A stretch of DNA of 64,000 bases. Source: Poa pratensis. Taxonomy: Eukaryota > Streptophyta > Magnoliopsida > Poales > Poaceae. A model generated the notes under the pieces. It saw nothing but the letters and a program-made list of their open reading frames with translations, was not told where the DNA came from and searched no databases. The position numbers were made by a program, and so were the translations under genes. The DNA lies in NCBI GenBank assembly GCA_947311845.1, contig CAMZMU010000081.1, forward strand, positions 1,642,646-1,706,645, read 5' to 3'. This document shows, one piece after another, positions 46,561 to 57,100 of the stretch. Position 1 is the first letter of the stretch. The number at the start of each line of letters is the position of its first letter.

Positions 46561-46992
46561 TTTAGGGGAGATAGACCGCCAGTGTTCATCAAGGCCGACG
46601 GTCCGGCTACTCCAAAATCGCATACGGCCATCTACAAATTTGCCTCGCCGCGCGGTCGCTACTCAATGTGCGCAGCGATGGCGAACCGGGAATAGGAGGC
46701 CTGCCGTGCAGGATGAGGCGCTGGTCGTGCCGGAGGAACCAACCCCGACGTGGTCCCCGTGGGAGCCTTGGTCTGGACCGGCGGGTGGTTGTTGTAATTC
46801 CAAGATGCTTTGCACCCCGTAATCTTTCATTTTTTGTCTAATGAAATGTTGGAAAAAATTAAAAAAAGGGAGCTGGGCGAACAGAATGGGTCGCCCCGTT
46901 GGGTGCAGTGGCCTGCTAAGGACGAACATGGGCAGACGCTGTCCGTTTCAAGACCCAAACGAACAAAATTGGCATCCCCGTTGGAGTTGTCC
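46561..46992. other. Unassigned transposon-like DNA
   Basis: The segment ends with CCGTTGGAGTTGTCCTAA, a typical edge of a small DNA transposon in grasses. No gene was recognised. Confidence 0.3.
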
Positions 46993-47170
46993 TAAGAGCA
47001 TCTCCAGCAGCACCCCCAATTTTGTGTCCGGCACCCTCCAATTGAGGCCCAATTGGGGGGTGCCGGACATGTGTCCGCCCAAATGGAGGGTGCAGCCCAC
47101 AACGGTACCCCCCAAACCAAAAAGAAAAAAGTACGGAATTCAAACAAATTTAAAAGGTTTCGAATTTCAT

Positions 47171-48139
47171 TCATATTTCATTGCATATTACAAAAAATTG
47201 GATTGGTATTTGATAAACGGCGGCTAGCCTAAACCCTAGCCTACTCCTCATCGTTGTCCCACCACGCGTCGTCATCACCTGGCAGTCGTCGTTGTCGAGG
47301 AGCACTACGGTGGATGAGGAGGCGGCGCGACTGGTGGAGGCACTGTCTTGACGCGGCGCACGGCTGGTGGAGGCGCTGCTGGAGGAGGAAGCCGCCGCCA
47401 TCTGCACCGAGGTGGCCATGGTCGCCATGTTGCCTGGGCTGTCGCGCTCGATGGTGGCCACCGAGTCCGCGAGCGCCGCCAGGAAGCCCGGGTTGTCGCC
47501 GTTGTGCTCGTTCCGCAGCGCGGACGACACGTCGTAGCCCGCCGGGATGACTTCCGCCGGCATTGGCTCCGTCCTGGGGCGACGGAGATAGAGGCACCCG
47601 CGTGGATGACGATGCCGCCTCCATGACGCGGCGGTGAGCACCGCTCCTGCTTCACCATCGGGCGCGGGGCACGGAGAAGGGGCGCGCCGCCTCGGTGGTA
47701 GCAGGCGGAACAGGATGGCGCTTCCCGTGGCGGCGTGCTGACAGGCGGCTTTGATTGCGGACGCAACCGTGTGGTCGGTTTCGTCCCACCACGCATGGCG
47801 CCCGGCGGTGTTGTAGCGCGTCCGAAGCGCGTTGGGGCCGTCGACGGCGGCGATGACCGCCTCCCACTCGCTCTCGAAGCGCTCGAGCCAACGGCCCCAC
47901 TTCGTCTGGCCGTCATCGTTCTCGGGGAGGCGCCGCTCCTCCCGCGTCATGCAGCTCCGGCGGCGAGCGTTGAAGCGGTGCATCTGCTCTGCCGTCTCGG
48001 GCAGTGGCGGCACTGGGAGGCCACCTGGCGCCATGGACCACGCCTTGGGTAGGCGGCAGTCGGGAGGGGCGAGGAGCCCGTACCTATGCAGCTCCCAGTT
48101 GTCGTCATTGCCGATGGTGCGCCCGCCGCGGTACGCCAT
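47171..48139 (-). CDS. Transposon-borne hypothetical protein
   Basis: The ORF runs from ATG at 48139 (MAYRGGRTIGNDDNWELHRYGLL). The longer frame to 48256 enters an inserted CACTA and is not native. It encodes about 322 residues: PPDCRLPKAWSMAPGGLPVP, a Trp-rich segment (KWGRWLERFESEWEAVI), HAWWDETDHTVASAIKAA, then an Ala/Ser-rich low-complexity tail. Similar ORFs starting WELHR-GLL-PPDYRLP are, as I recall, numerous in Triticeae and associated with DNA transposons; the function is unknown. The flanking GAGCATCTCCAGCAGCACCC (46994 on) looks like a terminal inverted repeat. A CACTA inserted about 100 bases upstream of the ATG probably separates it from its promoter. Confidence 0.45.
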   Translation of the reverse strand: MAYRGGRTIGNDDNWELHRYGLLAPPDCRLPKAWSMAPGGLPVPPLPETAEQMHRFNARRRSCMTREERRLPENDDGQTKWGRWLERFESEWEAVIAAVDGPNALRTRYNTAGRHAWWDETDHTVASAIKAACQHAATGSAILFRLLPPRRRAPSPCPAPDGEAGAVLTAASWRRHRHPRGCLYLRRPRTEPMPAEVIPAGYDVSSALRNEHNGDNPGFLAALADSVATIERDSPGNMATMATSVQMAAASSSSSASTSRAPRQDSASTSRAASSSTVVLLDNDDCQVMTTRGGTTMRSRLGFRLAAVYQIPIQFFVICNEI

Positions 48140-48719
48140 GGATGCGATTGGAGAGTGAGAGGGCGAGGAGGAGGGCGGGGTGGATAAGCATGGCGAGGCG
48201 AGGGCCCCGATTTTTATCGTGGGCGGTGGGCGGTGTGCACTAGTACAGAACGACACATCGGAAACGGGCCAAAACCCTCATCGGAAACGGAGAAGTGGTC
48301 CGTGTCCCCGACTCCGTGACTGATGTGAAGAGCTCAATGGCAACGGAGGCAATTAACCGTTGCCCCTAACATGGGCAACGGTTGTTATATTAGATCGTTA
48401 CTGATATGTTCCACATTGTACACGGACTTTTGCTAATCACCGTTTCTAATAAGGGTTACAGAAAAGAAAAAAAACGGTGACGTGCTGTGCCGTCGATGGA
48501 GCCCCGCTCCATGCGACTAGACGGCCGCCCGGTCGTCACCGTCTTCCTGTTTGCCTGCTTTACAAAAGTTCAACGGCCGCCAGATGATCATCGACTGTCT
48601 TCATCCTGCTGCACAAAATGTACTGCTCTTGGTGACGGCAGCGTGTACGGAGCCCCGCTCCTAGGTCTTCACGGCAGCAACATCGTCACCAAGCATCCAC
48701 CAAGGCCTTGACACAACGA

Positions 48720-49195
48720 ATAATCTTTGTTAAAAGTAGCTAACAGAGCAAATACATAGCTAAACAGAGCTAAATAAAAGAGCAAACCAAGCTAAATAAA
48801 TAGCCGACAGAGCAAAACCAAGCCAAATAAGTAGCTAACAGAGCAAAACCAAGTTAAATAACTCGTCGACAGAGCAAACCAAGCTAAATAAGTAGCTAAC
48901 ATAGCAAAACAGAGCAAACCAAGCTAAATAACTCGCCGATAGAGCAAAACTAAGCTAAATAAGTAGCTAACAGAGCAAAACCAAGCTAAATAACTCGCCG
49001 ACAGAGCAAACCAAGCTAAATAAGTAGCTAACAGAGAAAACAGAGCAAACAAAGCTAAATAACTCGCCGACAGAGCAAAACTAAGCAAAAAAGTAGCTAA
49101 CAAAGCAAAATCAAGCTAAATAAGTAGCTAACAGAGCAAAACCTGGCAAAATAAGTAGCTAACAGAGCAAAACCAAGCAAATACATAGTAAAAAG
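48720..49195. repeat. Tandem repeat inside the small CACTA
   Basis: About fifteen diverged copies of a unit of roughly 30 bases are seen (AGCTAAATAAGTAGCTAAC followed by AGAGCAAAACCA), alternating with a variant containing AACTCGCCGACAG. It is purine-rich and non-coding. Confidence 0.8.
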
Positions 49196-49296
49196 AGCAG
49201 TCGCTTATCTTAAACGAGGCAGGGTCGCTTTCCATCGCGGATTGCGTCCCAGGCTCCGGAGCCACTATCAGAGGAGACGTCAGAGGAGACCTCATC

Positions 49297-49710
49297 CTAC
49301 TCGAACACCGGAGCGTCCTCCTCCTCCTCCTCCACCGCCGCCGCCTCTAGACCAGGGCCCTGGCCAGGGAGAAGAGACCGGTTTATGGCCTCCCGGGGCT
49401 GCGTCTGGAACAATGCCTCCTCGGCGACTTGTATCGCATGCTCGGCGGTGGAGATGCGGACTGCTCTCTGCATCGCAGAGGCCTCAATGACACCGTCGAC
49501 GCGCTCGCGCTCGTAGGCGGCGCGAGAGAAGAGGAGACCGACCTCCAGATCCGAGTCCTCATCGTCCGAGGAGGACGAGATCCGGGCGTCGGGGGCCGCC
49601 GCCGCCGTGGATCCGGTCCAGTTGTAGGGGAGATCCGGGCCGCGCCTCGGATGGTGGGAGGAGGAAGATGCTGCATCCTGACTTCCATCGGCGCCAGAGG
49701 GGTTCGCCAT
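49297..49710 (-). CDS. Small acidic ORF carried by the CACTA
   Basis: ATG at 49710, TAG at 49297, 137 residues: MANPSGADGSQDAASSSS, then DLPYNWTGSTAAAAPDARIS, an acidic stretch SSSDDEDSDLEVG, a helical part (AERIQVAEEAL-like) and an acidic end EEEEEDAPVFE. There is no known domain. It points away from the nearby right terminus with about 370 bases of GC-poor upstream DNA and may be a captured exon or an accessory protein. Whether it is expressed cannot be judged. Confidence 0.4.
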   Translation of the reverse strand: MANPSGADGSQDAASSSSHHPRRGPDLPYNWTGSTAAAAPDARISSSSDDEDSDLEVGLLFSRAAYERERVDGVIEASAMQRAVRISTAEHAIQVAEEALFQTQPREAINRSLLPGQGPGLEAAAVEEEEEDAPVFE

Positions 49711-50204
49711 CGATGGTGTGAAGTTCGTGGAGAGAGTGTGCGGCTAGGGTTAGGACCTGGGGAGAGTGAGAGTGAGAGTGAGATGCAGTGGAGTGGGTGA
49801 TATTTATATGGGCACCGCTTAATGAGCCTTCACATGGGAAACGGAGATTTTACATATCTCCGTATCTGTTTTGGGCTTATCGGCAACGGAGTTTCTATGC
49901 ACCTCCGTTTGCAATATGTTGGCAACGGAGTTATTTTACTCTCCGTTACCATTGTGTCGGGCCCATCGACGGATTCTCGCGCGCGCACTCCCGCAGAAGC
50001 GCACGGGACTCATTTCTTCGGTCGCCTAACTCTTGCCGTTGCCATAGAGGGTATCCGATGTGTCGCTCTGTACTAGTGGTGGCCGACGTTAATGCGGCGC
50101 GTGGGGAAGCCGCAACGACGGCCGCATGGCCTGGGGAGTCGTCGCGTCGCCTAGCCGCCGTTAATGCCATGCGTGTGGACATAAGCACCGCCGTCCCGTC
50201 GCGT

Positions 50205-50725
50205 TGGAAACCGCCGACGACTGCGCCATTAACGCGGCCAGACCGACCTACTGCACGGCGCGATTAATAACGCCTGCGTTGCCCGTGTGTACAACGGAAG
50301 GGCCACCCCGGTCGGAGGGCGTGTCCGACACCCCTCAAAGGGCGGGGCCCTTTGGGGGGTGCCAGACACAAATTGGCTTGGCCCGAACACTGGAATGCCG
50401 CTGTGGCCGAATTTTGTGTCCGGACCCCCAATGGGCCTTGGGGGGGGGGGGGGGGGGGGGGGGGGTCAGTTGGGTGCGCCATTAACGTGGCCAGACCGGC
50501 CTCCTGCACGACGCGATTAATAACACCTGTGCAGCTCGTGTGTATGACGGGCGAGCCACCCTTGTCGTAGGGCGTGTCCGGCCAGTGTCAGGCACCCCGA
50601 GAGGGCCTCCAAACTTGGGGGCCCTTTCATGGGTGCCCTACACAAATTGGCTCGACTTGGAGGTGTCGCAGTGACCGAATTTTGTGTCCGGACCCTAATA
50701 GGGCTTTGGGGGTCAATTGGTGACG
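50205..50725 (+). repeat. Two diverged direct copies of a 260-bp unit with a poly-G tract
   Basis: Both copies contain CGCCATTAACG(C/T)GGCCAGACCG, CGCGATTAATAA, GGGCGTGTCCG and CCGAATTTTGTGTCCGGACC. They start near 50223 and 50477 and are separated by a run of about 26 G (50440-50466). The TTTTGTGTCCGG word also occurs at 47018, suggesting both flanks of the small CACTA belong to one older element. Confidence 0.65.
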
Positions 50726-51128
50726 CCGCTGCCTTTGAAAGTCTCCTGGAGACGAACACAACGTGAAGACGGATTAGATATTCCGTGTGACGTGGGATAA
50801 GCGGATAGATGGTCCTAACTGACTGACGCGACAGCGGTTTTCTGGAAAAAGAAAAAACACTCTTCTTGATCGTGAGAGCGAAAAATAAATAAAAACACTA
50901 CTGTTACTTTTTTTTTGCGATGTCACAGTACTGTTACCATGTTCCGCCCGGATACGGTGGTTTAGACGTGTCAGATCAGGATTCGTCGGTAAATATATGG
51001 TTCTATATCTCGCGTAGACGGGGAAGATCGAAAACTCCTCGCAAGTCAGAGTTGCAACAGAACAAACAAACGAATTCCAGGCGAAAAAAAAAAAATCACA
51101 CGGCGAGAGCGTGACGGAGAAGCGGAGG
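50726..51128 (+). promoter_or_regulatory. Upstream region of the aminopeptidase P gene
   Basis: About 400 bases separate the last repeat from the ATG. No clear TATA box was found; AAATAAATAAAAAC near 50880 is AT-rich. The leader just before the ATG (51080-51128) is purine-rich. Confidence 0.35.
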
Positions 51129-54100
51129 ATGACGACTTCAGCGGCGGCGAGGGACCAGCACCTGGACGAGCTCCGGGCGCTCATGGCAGCGCACTCGCCG
51201 CCAATCCACGCTCTCCTCGTCCCCTCCGAGGACGCCCACCAGGTTGGTACTCCCACTTCCCGCGCCGATCGGAACCGATCAGGGTAGATCAGATCCGGTC
51301 GGGCTCGATTTCGCCGGGTTTAGGGTCTTGCAATCTCTTCTGTTTTACCGGTTCGTTTCTCTGTTCGATGATCGATAGTGGATTTAACCATTTGGCCTGT
51401 GTTCGTGCAGAGCGAGTACGTGTCTGAGCGGGACAAGCGGCGGCAGTTCATCTCTGGGTTCACTGGTAGCGCTGGTAAGTGCGGGCTTAATTCATCCTCC
51501 TTCTTAATGTTTAGTCGACCGCTCCTTCCTGGATTTGCGACTAGTTCAGAAACGGTTAACGCAGCAGGAACTGCTATCTGAATGTTGTACTAAATCTTCG
51601 AAGCCTTTAATGTATCTTAATTCCTATACAGGGTTGGCTCTTGTCACTGCAAATGAGGCGTTATTGTGGACGGATGGGCGGTACTTTTTGCAGGCCACAC
51701 AACAACTCAGTGATCGCTGGAAACTCATGCGCATGGGAGAAGACCCACCAGTCGAAGTTTGGATAGCGGATGTAAGTATTGGCCTCTTTTTCCCACAACA
51801 TTTTTAATCCAACTTTCTACTCTACCACACAAAAGTTATACATGATGAGGAAACATACCATGTTATCGTTTTTGACTTTCTGCCACACCTTCAGTGTTGT
51901 GAAACCGTGAATGTGCTTTCCTTGTTCACCATAGCAGGCTTGTCTCGTTTGAATTCATTTTTATAGATAAGTGCTGAGTTTCAGCATTAAGTTGTGTTCG
52001 TCAAGAGATGTGGCATACATCAAAATTTGAATGCCTTAATGTTATTGCCGTTTCACCAACTTTAAACTGAAATTAGAAACTACTTAAATTTTCGTTCTTA
52101 ACAGATTTGATAGATGAGATAGTTTTGTTTGTTTATGTTGAGTATTACTGTTTGTTAGTGAAACTAAATCTGCTGTCGTGTTGTCAGAATCTGTTGGATG
52201 GAGCGGTCATTGGAATTGATTCGTGGTGCATCTCTGTTGACACCGCCCAGAGATATGAGCAAATATTCTCAAAAAAGAATCATACGTTGCTTCAGCTTTC
52301 TTCTGACTTGGTGGATGAAGTATGGAAAGAGCGTCCTCCCAATGGTGCCGTACCAGTAAATGTGCACCCTGTAGAATTTGCTGGACGTAGCGTAGCAGAA
52401 AAGATAAAAGAGTTAAGAGAAAAATTACAACATGAAAAGGCTACTGCCATTATACTTACTGCTCTTGACGAGGTATATATTGGTTTTACTCATTCAATAC
52501 AATCTATTAAACTGAGTATGTTTTATTTTTGTAAATGTATGTAGCATGTGTGTCCATTCTAATTTCCTTTATTCATGTCTTTTTAGGTTGCTTGGTTGTA
52601 TAATGTTCGAGGAGGTGATGTGCATTATAGTCCAGTTGTTCATTCTTATGCTATTGTAACCCTGGACGGTGCCTTCTTTTATGTGGATAAGAGAAAATTA
52701 ACCGATGAGGTTAGTGAATAAGCCGAATATTTATTCTTTTCAACTCTCTCGTTTTGTAGTTAATAATATTGATCATAAACGGACTGCAATGATATACTTG
52801 TGCAGGTTGAGAACTACATGGCTGAAAATGGTATTGATATCAGAGAGTATCACATGGTTCAACCGGATGTGAGCTTGCTTGCGTCTGGACAGCTAAAGGG
52901 ATCTGTGGTTAATGGTAGTTTGCATGTGGAAAAGGATATCAAGGGGGCGGAGCATTCAAAAATTTGGATTGATTCAAATTCTTGTTGCCTTGCACTCTAC
53001 TCAAAGCTTAGACGCGATCAAGTTTTGATGCTGCAGTCACCTATTGCTCTACCAAAGGCTGTCAAGGTTTGTTTCCTTATCTTTTTTATATGCATGTCTG
53101 TAGCAGAATTTTTGTGTGCATGCAATCACCTTTAGCTTTCTCCATAGATTATGGCTTACAAAACTGTTTTTCTCTCCTGAAATTTCGTATTTGAGAAAGT
53201 ATATGCTTTGTGATCAAGCATTGGAACTTGACATTTGCATGTGGGTAGTATGCACTGGATATATGAGCTAAGTAACTTCCAGGGGCACCGGCAGTCAGCA
53301 ATGGAAGAAAGACAAGTGTTCATTGAGTCACATAAATGCTCTTGTTCATTGGTTATGTAGTATAATCAAGTGTTACAAGTAGGTTTACAATAATTGTATG
53401 TCCGGCTAATTAAAAATACTGATCATAATCCCTTTTTGTTGAAAATATATAGTATCGCATTTAAAAATTCTTTCATGTTAACATAGCTTAGAAGTATGTA
53501 ATTTTAGTATATCTCTTTGAAGCATTTTTTGTTTGTTTCACACTGCATTGTGGCAAAAGCTAGTGTGCATTGCAGTCTGTACTTGTGTGTATGTAAGATT
53601 AGCTATATTTCCTTGCAAGTTTAATCATTTAGCACATTTTAATTTCTTCATAATGATCGTATAGAATTCCATGGAGCTGGATGGTTTGAGGAAGGCACAC
53701 ATTCGAGATGGTGCGGCTGTTGTTCAATACCTGGCTTGGCTGGACAATCAGGTCAGTATACATATATTTCTTTCTAGTAAATACCACATGAGTTAAAATC
53801 TGGCATAAACCTAGCGCTTCCAAGAATCTGACCTCTAGGGATTTAAGCCGCCTCCCCTCGCCGCCTTGTATGGGAACTCCAGCAAGGGGTCCTACTGACG
53901 CGGTTGAGCCTCTCCATGGCCCCCAACCTACTACAGTTTCTGCCATCCTCACCGTGCAGATCCTCCGTGCATCTGGCTTCTTGGCTGCTGAGTCTGCTGC
54001 CCTCCGTGCCCTCTCCGACATCACCGGCCGCTACATCACCTCCTTGGGCCACGCTGCCTCGGCCATTGCTGAGGCCCATGGCCGCACAGAACCCAACCTC

Positions 54101-57100
54101 CTCGATCTCACCCTCTCGCTCGAGGACCATGCACTTGCTGGTTTCCTGGGTGTGTCCGACCCTACTCGCCCAGTGCTCCGCTCCGGTGTGCTTTGGGAGC
54201 TCGCTGGATTTGTACGCTTGGTAAGAAAGGTGCCATCCGTGAAGCTGATGCTGAGGACGGGAAGAGGGGATGTACACAAAAAAGGTGGGACAGCTTCGCA
54301 GCAGCTGGGAAGGAGCCACCACTGAAACATGTGCCTCCGTGGCTGCCGGGCTTCCCCGAGGAGCAGGAGGCCGAGGATGAAGGCGAGACTAAGGCAAGGT
54401 GGGAAGTGCATAGGGTAGTCGAAGTGGAGGCTGAGCAGATGTTGAAGGTGAATGGTCATTTCATGGAGCGCGGGGGAGTGGTGCCGGTGAAGAAGGGGAA
54501 GGTGCCGTTTCTCATGTATGGGAAGAAGCAGAGGCGGGTGGGAGTTGAAAAGTGCGGCAGTGGATTAGAACCTATGGAGAAGTGAGAAAATTTGCGGTAA
54601 AATCGCTTTGAAGCTGCCGGGTGAACTCACACAATTGCAATAGAACATAGCGCGATGTCAAGAGTTGTGTCCATTTTAATTTGCATCTGACATGGAGCTC
54701 GTGTACTTCAATGATGTAGCATGCTTACTAAAGATCATGTTCATTATGTTAGCTGTTATTTGCCTTTTTCTTTGATGTTATTAAACTAATTTTGTATTCC
54801 TCTAATTGAAGATGCAAGAGCACTATGGGGCCTCTGGTTACTTCAGTGAGGCAAACGGATCACAGAAAAAGGATCATGTGTGAGTTTACCCTATTATACT
54901 TGCAGTTTGTTTTTGCGCATCCTGTGAGCTTTCTTTAGTCTTTGCAAATCTGAGTCAAGCATTACTATAGAACTTCTATATGTTCCTAGAAAACGTTGTT
55001 CCGTACTTTTCTGGGGTGGGAATTTGCATTAGAAGTGCGTATGTCTTACAGCAAACTGTAAAGGGGCTTAATGGTAAACTTGAACTTATGATCCATAGTT
55101 GACCAGTATTTTGTAAGCAAACATCTAATTATGTCTTGATGATTGTCATGAATAATTAGCCAGTCTTCATTTGAACCAAAAAGACTTAATAGTTTCATGA
55201 TGATTATGGGGAGTGCCAGTGTCATTTTGTAAGTAGTGGCACTGATAACTGATCTATTTTGAGCTATAAACAAAGTGTGGTTCCTTCAAATATTTTCATG
55301 CATGCATCTGATTGTTTTGGCTGATCATGTGATCTGTTCCTACTGCATTTGTATTGTTGGTTTGTTCTTGCAACAATACTATATATCTAGTTCCACAAGC
55401 GCATCCCATGTAGTTCCAAGTTCCATCTATCAGAGATTTTTTACTTTGTATCCTATTCTGCAGTATATAGAAAAGTAACTTGCCTCTATGCCGGATCACC
55501 TATTGAACGATTTATTTAAATTTTATCTCTGGCCCTACGTTGGTGGATAGACAGAGATCAGTATACATTTGATTGTGTTAATCCGTTCTTTTTTGTCCTT
55601 CAGGGAAGTAAAACTTACTGAGGTTTCTGTCAGTGATAAACTAGAAGGCTTTCGTGCAGAGAAAGAGGTATGCTGCATTTTCTTTTGGAATTCGCCAGCC
55701 AAGCAAGAGTCACTTGTACTATTTATGAACATGAAATTTGTTAAACATTAGAAGTTTGGGTCATTAGATAGGGCATCTAGGTGCCTTTCAGTTTATTTGT
55801 AACTCGAAGAGGCGTTTTTTACTTTCTTTGCGGTAAATCAGTAAATAATTATGCAGTTTCTATGTTGAGATGACATTGGTGACTAATATGTAGTATTGGT
55901 ATATGTGTTCTTTTGGAGCTTATTCAGTTAGAACATCTTTTCTTAGTTTCTTTGTAGACGAATATGTATTTTTTCAAAACCCATTCCTTGTGAGCATTTT
56001 ACATTCAGACTTTTGACATAGCATCTTTGACCACTCGTCTTATGTCTCTGCAGCATTTTAAAGGTTTGAGTTTTCCTACGATTTCATCTGTGGGGCCAAA
56101 TGCAGCAATAATCCACTATTCACCTGAGGCAAATACATGTGCTGAACTTGATGCTGATAAAATATATCTATGCGACTCTGGGGCACAGGTTGAGTACATA
56201 TCACTCTTGAACTGTTTCTGTGTGCAGACTTCTTAAGATCTCATGACTTTAGTGATGTTATACTTGCAGTACCTGGATGGTACTACAGACATTACAAGAA
56301 CTGTACATTTTGGCAAACCTTCAGAGCATGAGAAGTCGTGCTACACAGCTGTGAGTTTTAACTTGATTACTCAATTAGTTCTTCATATATAATCATTATG
56401 AGATAAAATGTCATCCTGTATGCTTTGGAAATTTATTTCCTCAATTGTTGCATCAATCATAGTGTTTCCATGTGTTCTCTTTGCATGCTTCACATTATGA
56501 AAGTCCACTCTCGGAGTTAAGGATGCCGCACCTGACTAACGTGACCGTGCAACAACCAGTGTTGGGCCTTCCATTAGTAGTTTATTCAATGAGATGTATT
56601 GTTATACTGAACACTCTAGACTGATTGTCAAGCAAGAAGCAGACACCTCACCTATTTGCTCAAATACTATAGTAATGCTACACCAAACTATCGGTGTTCT
56701 GAATGCTTGTCCCATTATTCGGCTGTTAAAACACTCATCTTAGTGATCTACTCAAAAAGTGGCTGGTTGATATTTGAAGTAGGATTGCTTCCTCTCGCCC
56801 CTTCATGTATATATATAACCATCTTGTAATTTATTACTAAAATTTACTGTGGCCTACAATTTTTGTTAAAAAGTTGAAGCAGGCATGCTATTTTTTCCCC
56901 TTGAAGTAAAACAATCCTGATCTTAAATACTGGACTTATGTGTGATCCCTTGCTGGTACCAAAGTATAGGCATGCTAGGATCATTCACATCTGGACAGTT
57001 CCTACATTAATTTTGATTATTTGAACTACTTATGTTTGATCCCTTGCTGATCTGCTGTTATATTGAATGTCAAAATAGGTATTGAAAGGCCACATTGCGC

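Larger units (their letters stand above)
48238..50078 (-). mobile_element. Complete non-autonomous CACTA transposon (1.84 kb)
   Basis: The termini are CACTAGTACAGAACGACACA and the inverse of TGTGTCGCTCTGTACTAGTG, one mismatch in the first 20 or so bases. The 3-bp duplication GTG flanks it (48235-48237, 50079-50081), diagnostic for the superfamily. Subterminal CAACGGAG / CTCCGTT units repeat at both ends (for example 49845-49950). It lacks a transposase and contains one ORF (49710-49297) and a long AT-rich tandem repeat. Confidence 0.93.

Noticed and set aside
48720..49195. CRISPR or centromere-type satellite
   Set aside because: The 30-base array is short and confined to one CACTA transposon.
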